Assembly (NCBI RefSeq): GCF_022430545.2
Contig: NZ_CP092488.2
Coordinates: 4,464,001-4,528,000, forward strand
Source: Mycobacterium paraterrae
Lineage (GTDB): Bacteria; Actinomycetota; Actinomycetes; Mycobacteriales; Mycobacteriaceae
Length of the DNA stretch: 64,000 nucleotides
Direction: 5' to 3'
The position numbers and the translations under genes are program-made. Below the pieces are notes generated by a model. It searched no databases. It was given only the letters and a program-made list of their open reading frames with translations, and was not told the origin of the DNA. Positions 49,399 to 58,516 of this stretch are shown here, piece by piece; position 1 is the stretch's first letter, and every line of letters begins with the position of its first letter.

Positions 49399-49755
49399 TC
49401 AGTCCTGTTGCCCGCGCAAAGCGTCGCCCACCGTCGAATAAAGTTCGAGGATCCGGTCGAGACCGATGATGCGCATCGGCCGGCTGGTTGCGGTGCCGGC
49501 GGCGGCGACCCGCATTGTGGTGGGTGTGGGTGCCGTCAAGCGTTGCGTTTCGAGCAGAAGGTTCATGCCGGCCGAGGACATGAACTCTACGGCCGTGAGA
49601 TCGACGACCAGCACTGGCGGCTGGGCCGTCAACACCACGTCGAGATGCGTGGCTAGCGACGGGGCAGTGACCTCGTCGACGGCGCCGGTCACCGACAGCA
49701 CCACCGCGTCACCCTCGCTTCGGCGAACCACCGCGAAGCCGTCGCGTCCGTTCAT
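49399..49755 (-). CDS. STAS-domain anti-sigma factor antagonist
   Basis: A 118-residue STAS protein. The core helix-strand pattern is VVLSVTGAVDEVTAPSLATHL, VLVVDLTAVEFMSSAGMNLLLE with Ser-60 and Ser-61 at the phosphorylation position, and RIIGLDRILELY at the end. Such proteins free a sigma factor by binding its anti-sigma kinase when dephosphorylated. No anti-sigma gene is adjacent. ATG 49755 was chosen at the start of homology. Confidence 0.87.
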   Translation of the reverse strand: MNGRDGFAVVRRSEGDAVVLSVTGAVDEVTAPSLATHLDVVLTAQPPVLVVDLTAVEFMSSAGMNLLLETQRLTAPTPTTMRVAAAGTATSRPMRIIGLDRILELYSTVGDALRGQQD

Positions 49756-49883
49756 TGAGACACCCACAACCGCGTGAACACCTTTCTGTACGCACCGCAC
49801 CGTACACGTCCGCAATAGCCGGACCATCGAAATCGCACGCCAGTGGCAGGGTCACCACGGATGCGGATGTAACGTGGCCGATC

Positions 49884-50519
49884 GTGAATCTCAAGCGCGC
49901 GTATCTTTCGGCCGGTCTCGCCGCCTGCGCTACGTCGGCGGTGCTGTCACTCTCAGCTTGCAGCTCCCACAAACCGGCTTCGTCGCCGAGCACGTCCACC
50001 GGACCGGCCAGCGCGCCCGCGATGACAGCGGCCGAGTCACCCTCCGCCACCCCCGACAGCGGGTGCCCGACCCAGGCGCCCGCTGAGGGCACAGCGCCGG
50101 AGTGGACCGTCAGCGGAGCGACCGGAAGCGCCGCAATCACGGGCTCGACCGACAAGGCGGCACCGCTGATCAACGTGACGCAACCGTTCAGCGTGACGGA
50201 GACCCAGGTCCACACCCTGCACCCCGGCGACGGGGCGGTGGTGGCGCCGACTGCCACCGTGACGGTCTGTTACATGGGCGTCGACGGGCGCGACGGCAAG
50301 ATCTTCGACAGCGCCTACGAGCGCGGTACTCCGGCACAGTTCTCGCTCGACGGAGTTGTGCCCGGCTTTCAGAAGGCGATCGCCGGGCAGAAGGTCGGCT
50401 CGACTGTCGCCGTCGCGATGAGTCCTGCGGACGGCTATCCCGAGGGCCAGCCGCAGGCGGGCATCCAGAAGGGCGACAGCCTGATCTTCGCGATCAAGAT
50501 TCTGACCGCCGGAAGCTGA
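49884..50519 (+). CDS. FKBP-type peptidyl-prolyl isomerase lipoprotein
   Basis: A 211-residue lipoprotein (GTG 49884; lipobox LSAC, Cys-26). Residues 30-60 are Ser/Thr/Pro-rich. The FKBP domain (about 115-208) has DGKIFDSAYERGTPAQFSLDGVVPGFQKAIAGQKVGSTVAVAMSPADGYPEGQ and ends with LIFAIKIL. It would speed folding of exported proteins. It is divergent from the STAS gene and convergent with hrpA, whose stop is 26 bases away. Confidence 0.9.
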   Translation: MNLKRAYLSAGLAACATSAVLSLSACSSHKPASSPSTSTGPASAPAMTAAESPSATPDSGCPTQAPAEGTAPEWTVSGATGSAAITGSTDKAAPLINVTQPFSVTETQVHTLHPGDGAVVAPTATVTVCYMGVDGRDGKIFDSAYERGTPAQFSLDGVVPGFQKAIAGQKVGSTVAVAMSPADGYPEGQPQAGIQKGDSLIFAIKILTAGS

Positions 50520-50545
50520 CGGGCTAAAACGCGCAGCTGCCCGCG

Positions 50546-53500
50546 TCACACTGCCTGCGCCGCGGCGTCGATTGCTCGGTAGATTCGCTGCTCGCTGACC
50601 GGTCTCGGTGTGCCGAGCTGTTGGGCCCACAGGCTCACCCGCAACTCTTCAATCTGCCATCCAATGTCGGTGACATCCGTCGCTGTTCTGCGCGGCGTCG
50701 GCAGGGCGTCGACCAGTTCGCCGTAGGCGTGTTGCACCGCGTGCACCCGCGCCATCCGCTCGCGGTCAGCGTTGCCCGCCCGCGGCAACTGATCCAGCCG
50801 CCGCCGCGCCGCGGTCAAATAACGGGCGAGGTCTTCGAGACGGCTTGCCCCGGTGAGGGTCACGAACCGTGGCGGGATCAGCCGCTGCAATTGAGCACGA
50901 ATATCGGCGATCGCGTCGAGCTGCGCCGACTGAGGTCGCGCGGGCAGCGCCGATTCGACGTCGTGCGCCGCGGCCAGTGCCTTCCTAGCACGCGCCACAA
51001 CGGTATTCGTGACTGACACCAGTTCCGTGGCGACACGGTGACGCAGTGCATCGAAGTCCTCTCGCGTCCACACCGGTTGGGTGACAAGCACGTCGACCGC
51101 GGCATCGGCACAGTCTTCCAGCAGCGCGGACAGCGAGCCATCCGGATTGATGCCCAGAGTCAGTCGAGTTCGTGGGTCGAGTTGTCGCTCAATGGTTTTC
51201 ACCGGGGACGGCACAGTGAGCCTGATCAGCCGACGAATGCCGGGCCGCATCGCGCCAGCCTGCTCGCCGGACGTCGCGAACACCCGTAGATTGACGGCGT
51301 CACCCGCGTCAACGAAAGAGGGAAAGCCTCGGACCGTCCGTCCCTCGACAGTGCTCTCGACCGTGCGGGGCAATTCATCGACATCCTCGGGCCAGCGTCG
51401 TACGCCGGTGCGTTCCAGGTTGCTGGCGACGACCTCGGCGACCGCGCGCCGGGCAGGAGCCGCCAGTCGCTGCTGAAGCGCGCCAAGATCCTTTCCGCGT
51501 GCGACTTCCGCGCCGTCAGACGACTCGACGGCGAACGTGACCCGCAGGTGCGCCGGCAGCTTCTCCAGATCGAACGCCTCAATTGGCACCAAAACACCCG
51601 TGCGACGGCGCAATTCCCGTTGCAGAGCCGGAAGCAGCGGTCCCCCCTCGGCCGCGATCCCGGCCAGTACTGCCCGGGCGGTATCGGGAGCCGGAACGAA
51701 GTTGCGCCGCAAGTCCTTCGGTAGCGACTTGATCAGGGCGGTGACTAGCTCTTCACGCAAAGCCGGCACCTGCCAAGCGAACTCATCCCCGCCCAGACGT
51801 GCCAGCACATCGATCGGAACATGGACGGTGACGCCGTCGTCTGCGGCTCCCGGCTCGAACCGGTAGGTAAGCGGCAATCTGACGTCGCCGCTCTGCCACG
51901 TATCCGGTCGCTCGGCGTCGCCGGTGTCCTCGGCGCGCAGCAAGTCGTTGCGGGTGAAGGTCAGCAGCGCCGGTGTGGCGTGGCGTTGTTTTCGCCACCA
52001 GCCGTCGAAATGCCGCGCGGAGACGATCTCGGCGGGAATGCGGCTGTCGTAAAGGGCGAAGACCTCGTCGTCGCTGACGAGCAGATCCCGCCGGCGGGCC
52101 CGCTCCTCGAGTTCCTCGAGTTCGGCTCGGAGCGCGGCGTTGTCGCGAAAGAAGTGATGACGCGTCTGCCAGTCGCCCTCGACAAGGGCATGTCTGATGA
52201 ACATCTCGCGTGCCAACGCCGGTTCGATCCGGCCGTACCCGACGCGGCGACGCGCGACCAGTGGCAAACCGTACAACGTCACTCGCTCGTAGGCCATCAC
52301 CTCGCCCCGCTTGGCATCCCAGTGTGGTTCGCTGTAGGTGCGCTGCACCAGGTCACCCGCGACACGCTCGACAACCTCGGGCTGGATGCGCGCCGCCGTC
52401 CGCCCGAACAGGCGACTCGTCTCGACGAGTTCAGCGACCACCACCCACCGAGGCGGCCGCTTGCTCAGCGCTGACCCCGGCGCGAGGACGAACCGCGAAT
52501 TACGCGCGCCCAGGTACTCACTCGCGTCCTCTCGGCGCATGCCTATGTGCGACAGCAATCCGGCCAGCAACGCCGCATGCACGCGGGCGGCGTCAGCCGG
52601 CTCGTCCGATTCGACGATCCCGATGTCGCGGGCGATGCTGCGGAGCTGGCCGACCAGATCCTGCCATTCGCGAATACGCAGGTAGTGCAGGAATTCGTTG
52701 CGGCACATCCGCCGAAACGCACTGCCGGACAGATTGTTTCGCTGCTCACGCAGGTAGCGCCAGAGGTTGAGGTAGGACATGAAGTCGGACTGTTCGTCAA
52801 TGAACCGGGCATGGCGTTGGCGCGCCGCCTCTTCGCGCTCGGCGGGCCGTTCCCGCGGATCAGGAATCGTCAGCGCGGCCGCAATCACCAGCATCTCGCG
52901 CACGCAGGCTTCAGCCTCGGCGGCCACGATCATCCGTGCCAGCCTGGGGTCGACCGGTAACCGCGCCACTCGACGTCCAAGATCGGTGATGTCGCCGGCG
53001 CTGTCGAACGCGCCGAGTTCCTGCAGAAGTTGCACACCATCGCGAACACTGCGTCGGTCCGGTGGATCCAGGAACGGGAACTTCTCCACATCGCCCAGTT
53101 CCAGCGCTGCCATCTGCAGAAGCACCGCCGCCAGGTTCGTTCGAAGGATCTCGGGATCGGTGTAGCGCGGCCGGGTTTCGTAGTCTGCTTCGGAGTACAA
53201 CCGAATGCACACTCCCGGCGCGACCCGGCCACAGCGGCCGGCGCGTTGATCGGCCGAGGCCTGCGAGATCGGTTCGATCGGCAGCCGCTGCACCTTCAAT
53301 CGACGGCTGTAGCGCGAGACGCGGGCGCTTCCCGGATCGACGACGTATCGAATTCCCGGCACGGTCAGGGATGTCTCGGCGACATTTGTCGCCAGTACCA
53401 CGCGGCGTCCGGTGTGTGGCGCGAACACCTTCTGCTGTTCGGCGGTGGGTAGCCGCGCATACAGCGGAAGCACTTCCGTGTGCCTCAGGCCACTCAACGC

Positions 53501-54445
53501 TTCAGCGGTGTCCCGGATCTCGCGCTCCCCGGACAGGAACACCAACACGTCGCCCGGCGGTTCCCACTCGAGCTCGTGAATAGCGTCGACGATCGCCTCG
53601 ACTTCGTCACGGGTCTCGGTCCGGACCACCTCGTCGTCGGGATCGTCTGGATCATCATGTGCGGCAATCGAAACCGGGACTTCTAGCGGTCGATAGCGTA
53701 TTTCGACGGGGTAGGTCCGACCGGACACTTCGACGACCGGCGCTCCACCGAAATGGGCGGCGAACCGCGCAGGCTCGATGGTCGCCGACGTGACGATGAC
53801 TTTGAGGTCCGGACGGCGCGGCAAAAGCTCGTGCAGATAGCCAAGCAGGAAATCGACATTGAGGCTGCGCTCGTGCGCTTCGTCGATGATCAGGGTGTCG
53901 TAGCGCAACAGCCGACGGTCGCGCTGTATCTCGGCGAGCAGAATGCCGTCGGTCATCAGCTTGATCAAAGTGCGATCACCGGCGCGATCGTTGAATCGAA
54001 CTGTGTAACCGACGGTTTCACCGAGCGGGCTACCCAGCTCGTCGGCGATACGTTGCGCCACCGTACGCGCGGCGAGTCGGCGCGGCTGGGTGTGCCCGAT
54101 CATCCCGCGCACGCCACGACCGATGTCCAGACAGATCTTCGGCAACTGTGTGGTCTTTCCCGAGCCGGTCTCGCCGGCAATCACGACCACTTGATTCGCC
54201 TGGATGACGTCAGCTATTTCCTGACGCCGGGCGCTGATGGGAAGGTCGGGAAACGAGATTGCCGGGACGGCGGCCTGCCGGGCAACGAGCACTGCTCGGG
54301 CCGCGGCGATCTGATCGGCGAGTTGTCCTAGTTTTTTCGCGTCGGCGCCGCGCAGGTGCTTGAGCCGTCTGCCGAAGCGTGCCGCGTCACGAAGCGTCAG
54401 CCCGTCCAGTTGCTCGCGCAGATCCGCCGCGGACGTGTCGATCAT
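50546..54445 (-). CDS. hrpA: ATP-dependent RNA helicase HrpA (DEAH box)
   Basis: A 1299-residue helicase. Walker A GETGSGKTT is at 91-99, DEAH at 188-191 and the motif III SAT in VTSATIEPARFA. The second RecA domain carries NVAETSLTVPGIRYVVD and QRAGRCGR (motif VI). HA2 and OB regions follow, and the last 500 residues match the DUF3418 tail of HrpA (RLIRLTVPSPVKTIERQLDPRTRLTLGINPDGSL). HrpA unwinds RNA and rescues stalled ribosomes in E. coli. ATG 54445 gives the standard start; length and order are typical. Confidence 0.97.
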   Translation of the reverse strand: MIDTSAADLREQLDGLTLRDAARFGRRLKHLRGADAKKLGQLADQIAAARAVLVARQAAVPAISFPDLPISARRQEIADVIQANQVVVIAGETGSGKTTQLPKICLDIGRGVRGMIGHTQPRRLAARTVAQRIADELGSPLGETVGYTVRFNDRAGDRTLIKLMTDGILLAEIQRDRRLLRYDTLIIDEAHERSLNVDFLLGYLHELLPRRPDLKVIVTSATIEPARFAAHFGGAPVVEVSGRTYPVEIRYRPLEVPVSIAAHDDPDDPDDEVVRTETRDEVEAIVDAIHELEWEPPGDVLVFLSGEREIRDTAEALSGLRHTEVLPLYARLPTAEQQKVFAPHTGRRVVLATNVAETSLTVPGIRYVVDPGSARVSRYSRRLKVQRLPIEPISQASADQRAGRCGRVAPGVCIRLYSEADYETRPRYTDPEILRTNLAAVLLQMAALELGDVEKFPFLDPPDRRSVRDGVQLLQELGAFDSAGDITDLGRRVARLPVDPRLARMIVAAEAEACVREMLVIAAALTIPDPRERPAEREEAARQRHARFIDEQSDFMSYLNLWRYLREQRNNLSGSAFRRMCRNEFLHYLRIREWQDLVGQLRSIARDIGIVESDEPADAARVHAALLAGLLSHIGMRREDASEYLGARNSRFVLAPGSALSKRPPRWVVVAELVETSRLFGRTAARIQPEVVERVAGDLVQRTYSEPHWDAKRGEVMAYERVTLYGLPLVARRRVGYGRIEPALAREMFIRHALVEGDWQTRHHFFRDNAALRAELEELEERARRRDLLVSDDEVFALYDSRIPAEIVSARHFDGWWRKQRHATPALLTFTRNDLLRAEDTGDAERPDTWQSGDVRLPLTYRFEPGAADDGVTVHVPIDVLARLGGDEFAWQVPALREELVTALIKSLPKDLRRNFVPAPDTARAVLAGIAAEGGPLLPALQRELRRRTGVLVPIEAFDLEKLPAHLRVTFAVESSDGAEVARGKDLGALQQRLAAPARRAVAEVVASNLERTGVRRWPEDVDELPRTVESTVEGRTVRGFPSFVDAGDAVNLRVFATSGEQAGAMRPGIRRLIRLTVPSPVKTIERQLDPRTRLTLGINPDGSLSALLEDCADAAVDVLVTQPVWTREDFDALRHRVATELVSVTNTVVARARKALAAAHDVESALPARPQSAQLDAIADIRAQLQRLIPPRFVTLTGASRLEDLARYLTAARRRLDQLPRAGNADRERMARVHAVQHAYGELVDALPTPRRTATDVTDIGWQIEELRVSLWAQQLGTPRPVSEQRIYRAIDAAAQAV

Positions 54446-54559
54446 TCCGGCCAGGGTAGTTGGTTGTGGGCGCCGGTCACCGTGGACGATTCGCAGCTGT
54501 TGGGATCACCACGATTGTGATGCTTCTGCAGTCGTCGAGCGTCTGCATACCGTCGCGCC

Positions 54560-55843
54560 GTGACTTCTACGGTCGGTACCGCCCCGACTCAGACCCCCAA
54601 CACTGCGCCCGCCACGGTCAAGCAAGCGGTCTTCGTCGCCGTGACCGCGGGTTTGGGCTACGGCTTCGACTCCTACGCCGTCAACATCTACGGACTGGTT
54701 CTGCCCGAGATCAAACGGACGCTGCACATCACCGATGCCCAGGCCGGGTATATCGGTTCGATCTTTTTGCTCGGATACACAATCGGGACGATCGGATTCG
54801 GCCTCGCGGCCGACCGATGGGGCCGCAAGGCCACGTTGGGCGCGTCGATCCTGCTGTACGGCGTGACAACTGCTTTGGCCGGGCTGACCACCAATATCGC
54901 CGCGTTCACCGGTTTGCGTTTCTTGACCGGTGTCGGCGGGGCCGGTGAGCTCGCCGTCGGGGCGCCGTACACCGCCGAGGTATGGCCTGCCAAGACCCGT
55001 GCGATCGGTGTTGGCGGCGTGATTTTCTCGCTGTTCTCCCTGGGCTATGTGCTGGCCGCGGGCGTCGCGCTGGCGCTTGTGCCGCGGTTCGGCTGGCAAT
55101 CGGCCTTCATCGTGGCAATTGTCCCCGCGGTCTTGCTGTTCTTGGTGCGACAAGGCATCACCGAGTCACACCGATACGTCGACGTCCGTGCGCGCGCCAC
55201 CAGCAAACCGCGGCTATGGCACTTGCCAGGTGTGCGGCGGCGGCTGGTCGCCGGGTGGCTGATCTACACCGCCAACGCTGTCGGCTATTGGGGCATGACG
55301 CTGTTTTTGACCACCTACATCGTGAAACGCTTTCATGCGACGCCGATTCAGGCGATTCGCTATGCGCTGGTGTTCTTCGTGCTGCAGGCCGTCTTCGCTT
55401 ACGTCGGGACCGCACTCGCCGACTGGATAGGCCGCCGGCCTTCGGCAATCCTGGCGGCCGTCATCGAGGTGACCGCCACCATCTTCGCCGCCACGTCCGA
55501 CTCGCTGGTTCACTACCAGGTCTTCGGTGCGGTCGCGATCGCCACTCTCGGCTGGCTGTGGGGCGTCGGAGACACCTATATTTCGGAGCTGTTCCCAACC
55601 GTGTTGCGCGGAACCGGTTTTGGAATCGCCGTCGGTGGCGGACGGGTGGTGTCCATCGCCGCGCCGACGATCATCGGCTGGGGCATCACCCGGTACGGAC
55701 TGCAGACGCCCTACCTGGCGCTGGCCGGGTTGTGGGTACTGACGGTCATCGGTTATCTGCTCGGGCCGGAAACAAAGGGCCGCGAGTTGGAAGAGCTCAC
55801 TGACGAGGCCCTGACCGAAGATCTCGTCAACGCAAACGCTTGA
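54560..55843 (+). CDS. MFS transporter (sugar/aromatic-acid proton symporter type)
   Basis: A 427-residue major-facilitator carrier with 12 membrane spans. The cytoplasmic loop motif GLAADRWGRKATLGAS (loop 2-3) and its repeat ALADWIGRRPSAILA in the second half are clear; GLGYGFDSYAVNIYGLVLPEI is the first helix of the AAHS/SP group with a conserved Asp. PETKGRELEEL is the family ending. GTG 54560 is the start. It is divergent from hrpA. The substrate is unknown. Confidence 0.93.
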   Translation: MTSTVGTAPTQTPNTAPATVKQAVFVAVTAGLGYGFDSYAVNIYGLVLPEIKRTLHITDAQAGYIGSIFLLGYTIGTIGFGLAADRWGRKATLGASILLYGVTTALAGLTTNIAAFTGLRFLTGVGGAGELAVGAPYTAEVWPAKTRAIGVGGVIFSLFSLGYVLAAGVALALVPRFGWQSAFIVAIVPAVLLFLVRQGITESHRYVDVRARATSKPRLWHLPGVRRRLVAGWLIYTANAVGYWGMTLFLTTYIVKRFHATPIQAIRYALVFFVLQAVFAYVGTALADWIGRRPSAILAAVIEVTATIFAATSDSLVHYQVFGAVAIATLGWLWGVGDTYISELFPTVLRGTGFGIAVGGGRVVSIAAPTIIGWGITRYGLQTPYLALAGLWVLTVIGYLLGPETKGRELEELTDEALTEDLVNANA

Positions 55844-55844
55844 A

Positions 55845-56777
55845 TCACTGCGGATGGGTTGCGAGGTAGCCGGCGACCGGAATCGGTGACGCCGCAGCGT
55901 AACCGATGGGCAGTAGCACATCACCGCTCGTCGTTCGGCAATAGACGTCCCAGCGGTAGTACCCGGCAAATGCCGCGGGATCACCACCGATCAGCGCCGC
56001 GTATTGGTTGACCGCACGCACGTAATCGCTCGAGTGGTTGTACCGGTAGATCGCGTGATCGTGGTCGCTGGCGAAGTTGTTGGCCGCCAGATAGCGGCCC
56101 GCCGCGAGGATGCTGTCGTGCGGCGAATGGATATCGCCGCCCTGGCCGTAGGCAGCGAACGTAGCGGGCAGAAACTGCATGGGTCCCTGCGCGTCGGCGG
56201 TGCTGACGCCGTCGATACTGCCCAGCCGCGTCTCGACCAGGTTGATCGCGGCCAGAAAATTCCACGCGACCCCCGTTTCCGACTCCGCCTGGTGATAGAA
56301 GCCGAGAAGTTGATCCGCCGGAGCCGGCGGCACGATGTGCCACGCCGGCAGCGTGGTACGTGCCGGGGTGATGGCGTTGAGCGCCCGGCGGGCGTCGACG
56401 TTGCGGTCGTAGGTGTCGAGTAATCCACTGGGAATGCGCGGCCTCACCGCAGGATCCCAATCAGGGTGTAGTCCGATGGCGCGGTACGCGGCCTGCTGGC
56501 GGTGTGCCGCAGCGACCAGTCCCGACTCCCCCGTCGACGGGTCGCGCAGGGCGTGCTCGTCGGCGACCAGATCGTCGGCTAGCTGCGCGGGACTAGACGC
56601 CAGGCGCGGCTGTGCGCCCTCGGGCGTCTTCGGGTTGGCCGCAACCGTCATCGTGGTCGGCGGATTCGGATCTGCGGCGGCGCGCGGCGCAGTGGGTCCC
56701 GGCGGGTGTGAGCAACCTGCGAGCACGAGCACGCTCGCGGTCAGCACCGACAATGCGAGCGGATTGTTACGGGTCAT
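55845..56777 (-). CDS. Lytic transglycosylase lipoprotein
   Basis: A 310-residue lipoprotein (LVLAGC, Cys-22). The catalytic Glu is in LAAINLVETRLGSIDGVSTADAQGPMQFLPATFAAYG, the SLT-type pattern (E-x-G-S-GPMQF-P-T). The N-terminal part (PAPADQLLGFYHQAE and a helical arm) resembles mycobacterial MltB-like enzymes. It cuts peptidoglycan glycan strands to 1,6-anhydromuramyl ends. ATG 56777 is the start. It ends one base after the convergent MFS gene's stop. Confidence 0.9.
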   Translation of the reverse strand: MTRNNPLALSVLTASVLVLAGCSHPPGPTAPRAAADPNPPTTMTVAANPKTPEGAQPRLASSPAQLADDLVADEHALRDPSTGESGLVAAAHRQQAAYRAIGLHPDWDPAVRPRIPSGLLDTYDRNVDARRALNAITPARTTLPAWHIVPPAPADQLLGFYHQAESETGVAWNFLAAINLVETRLGSIDGVSTADAQGPMQFLPATFAAYGQGGDIHSPHDSILAAGRYLAANNFASDHDHAIYRYNHSSDYVRAVNQYAALIGGDPAAFAGYYRWDVYCRTTSGDVLLPIGYAAASPIPVAGYLATHPQ

Positions 56778-56903
56778 CGTCTACTTTCCTTTGCGCTTGC
56801 CGACCGATTATCGCCGCCCGCTCAGCTGAGCACCGGAAAATCGATCGGCTCCGACGGCGCCGGCACGGTGGCCCCGTGGGCTCAGGCAAGTACCGTCATA
56901 GGC

Positions 56904-57278
56904 TCACAACGCTGCGGGAAGTGGCGGCAGCGGAAAGTCGATGGGCGGGGACCACTGCGGCGGCGGGTTCGGTGCTCCACCGATGTGTGCCGGGCAGTAG
57001 ACGGCCTCTGCGACCTTGGCGAATTTCGTCGCCGAGTCGTTGCTGAACCCGGCATTCTGCTCCGTCATTGCGGTGATGACATCGCCTTCCCTGGCGCCCT
57101 GGTCCATCAACGTGCACACCTGATGTCCGATCGCCTCGGCGTCCGGCGCGCTGTGGTATGTGATCCCGGCATTGGTGAGCCCACGCAGGAAGCGCGCGTC
57201 GGGGTCAGGGTCGGCGTGCGCCGGCGCGGCAACTGCGAAGAACACCGCCGAGTACACGACCGCAAGCCCAATACGCAT
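56904..57278 (-). CDS. DUF732 secreted protein
   Basis: A 124-residue protein. The signal peptide is MRIGLAVVYSAVFFAVAAPAHA; the mature part is DPDARFLRGLTNAGITYHSAPDAEAIGHQVC to FAKVAEAVYCPAH, the DUF732 fold with two conserved Cys that form a disulphide. The C-terminus is Pro-rich. Function is not known; DUF732 proteins are exported and abundant in mycobacteria. ATG 57278 is the only start before the signal peptide. Confidence 0.9.
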   Translation of the reverse strand: MRIGLAVVYSAVFFAVAAPAHADPDPDARFLRGLTNAGITYHSAPDAEAIGHQVCTLMDQGAREGDVITAMTEQNAGFSNDSATKFAKVAEAVYCPAHIGGAPNPPPQWSPPIDFPLPPLPAAL

Positions 57279-57438
57279 GACTTCATCTTCGTGCAAACCA
57301 CGGCCACAATCCAGGCCCCTCTGCGCAAGTGGACTTTTCGTGAATATCGGCTTGACCACCGGTGAAGCGCAGCGTGATCCGTTGCCACGTAACAAGATTC
57401 CGTCAGCGGAAAGATCCTGACTGGACACCGAGTCTGAG

Positions 57439-57458
57439 TATAGTCTACTATATCTAGG
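57439..57458 (+). promoter_or_regulatory. TATAGT/ACTATA dyad and -10 element of the 4Fe-4S gene
   Basis: TATAGT (57439-57444) and ACTATA (57447-57452) are perfect 6-bp arms around CT. TATAGT is itself a good -10 element; the transcript would begin at about 57451, leaving a leader of only a few bases before GTG 57459. No Shine-Dalgarno site is present, so a nearly leaderless transcript is likely, and a repressor on this dyad would block it. Confidence 0.5.
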
Positions 57459-58502
57459 GTGACACCACAGGTTCCGCGGCGTCTCGCCGAGCACCCGACT
57501 GTCCAGAAAGTGCTTGCCGATCGGACCGATCGGCAAGCACGCACCGACGTGATCGACGCCGAGTGGCTCAGGTCGATCTGTCTGGCTGCCGGGGCCGATG
57601 ACGTCGCATTCGCCTCGGTGGACAATCCCGAATTGGCCTCCGAGATACCGCACGTGCAGCAAGCGCTGCCCGGTACGCGCAGCTACATTTCGCTGGTAGT
57701 CAAGATGAACCGGGAGAACGTGCGGTCACCGGCGCGCAGCGTGGCCAATCAGGAGTTTCATCGCAGCGGCGAGATCCTCAACGAGGCCGCCCGCGAGATC
57801 ACCCGCGCATTGGAGGATCGCCGATACCGAGCACTCAACCCATCCGCGACGTTTCCCATGGAAATGGACCGCTTCCCGGGACGGATCTGGGTGGTCGCGC
57901 ACAAACCGGTCGCGGTCGCCTCGGGCCTTGGCGTCATGGGTATACACCGCAACGTTATTCACCCGCGGTTCGGCAACTTCATCTTGCTCGGCACGATCCT
58001 CGTCGACGCCGACATCAGCTCCTACGGGCAGCCACTGGACTACTCCCCCTGCCTGGAATGCAAGTTGTGCGTTGCGGCCTGTCCGGTCGGCGCGATCGGC
58101 AAGGACGGGGAATTCGATTTCTTCGCGTGCTCGACCCACAACTACCGGGAGTTCATGGGCGGCTTCACCGATTGGGTCCAAACAATCGCGGACAGCTCCG
58201 ACGCGAGCGACTTCCGTTCACGGGTAAGCGATTCCGAGAACGCCTCGATGTGGCAGAGCTTGTCCTTCAAGCCGAACTATAAGGCGGCGTATTGCCTCGC
58301 TGTGTGCCCGGCCGGCGAGGAGGTCATCGAGCCCTATCTCGACGACCGGAAAGAATTCATGAACAGAGTCCTGAAACCCTTGCAGGACAAACGCGAAACG
58401 CTTTATGTCCTACCAAACTCGAAAGCAAAGGCGTACGCCGAGAAGCGCTTTCCGAACAAGCCTGTGAAGGTCGTCGACGGCGGCGTCCCGGGACGCAGCT
58501 AA
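57459..58502 (+). CDS. 4Fe-4S protein related to epoxyqueuosine reductase (QueG-like)
   Basis: A 347-residue protein. Cys-198, Cys-201, Cys-204 and Cys-208 (CLECKLCVAACPVG) form one [4Fe-4S] site and Cys-279/Cys-283 (CLAVCPAGEE), with others, a second. The N-terminal half has the DUF1730-like GADDVAFASVDNP and YISLVVKMNRENVRSPARSVAN. VMGIHRNVIHPRFGNFILLGTILVDA is the cobalamin-domain-like segment. True QueG makes queuosine from epoxyqueuosine; this protein differs and may be an unrelated reductase. A dyad overlaps its promoter. Confidence 0.8.
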   Translation: MTPQVPRRLAEHPTVQKVLADRTDRQARTDVIDAEWLRSICLAAGADDVAFASVDNPELASEIPHVQQALPGTRSYISLVVKMNRENVRSPARSVANQEFHRSGEILNEAAREITRALEDRRYRALNPSATFPMEMDRFPGRIWVVAHKPVAVASGLGVMGIHRNVIHPRFGNFILLGTILVDADISSYGQPLDYSPCLECKLCVAACPVGAIGKDGEFDFFACSTHNYREFMGGFTDWVQTIADSSDASDFRSRVSDSENASMWQSLSFKPNYKAAYCLAVCPAGEEVIEPYLDDRKEFMNRVLKPLQDKRETLYVLPNSKAKAYAEKRFPNKPVKVVDGGVPGRS

Positions 58503-58516
58503 GCACTTAGCGGAGG

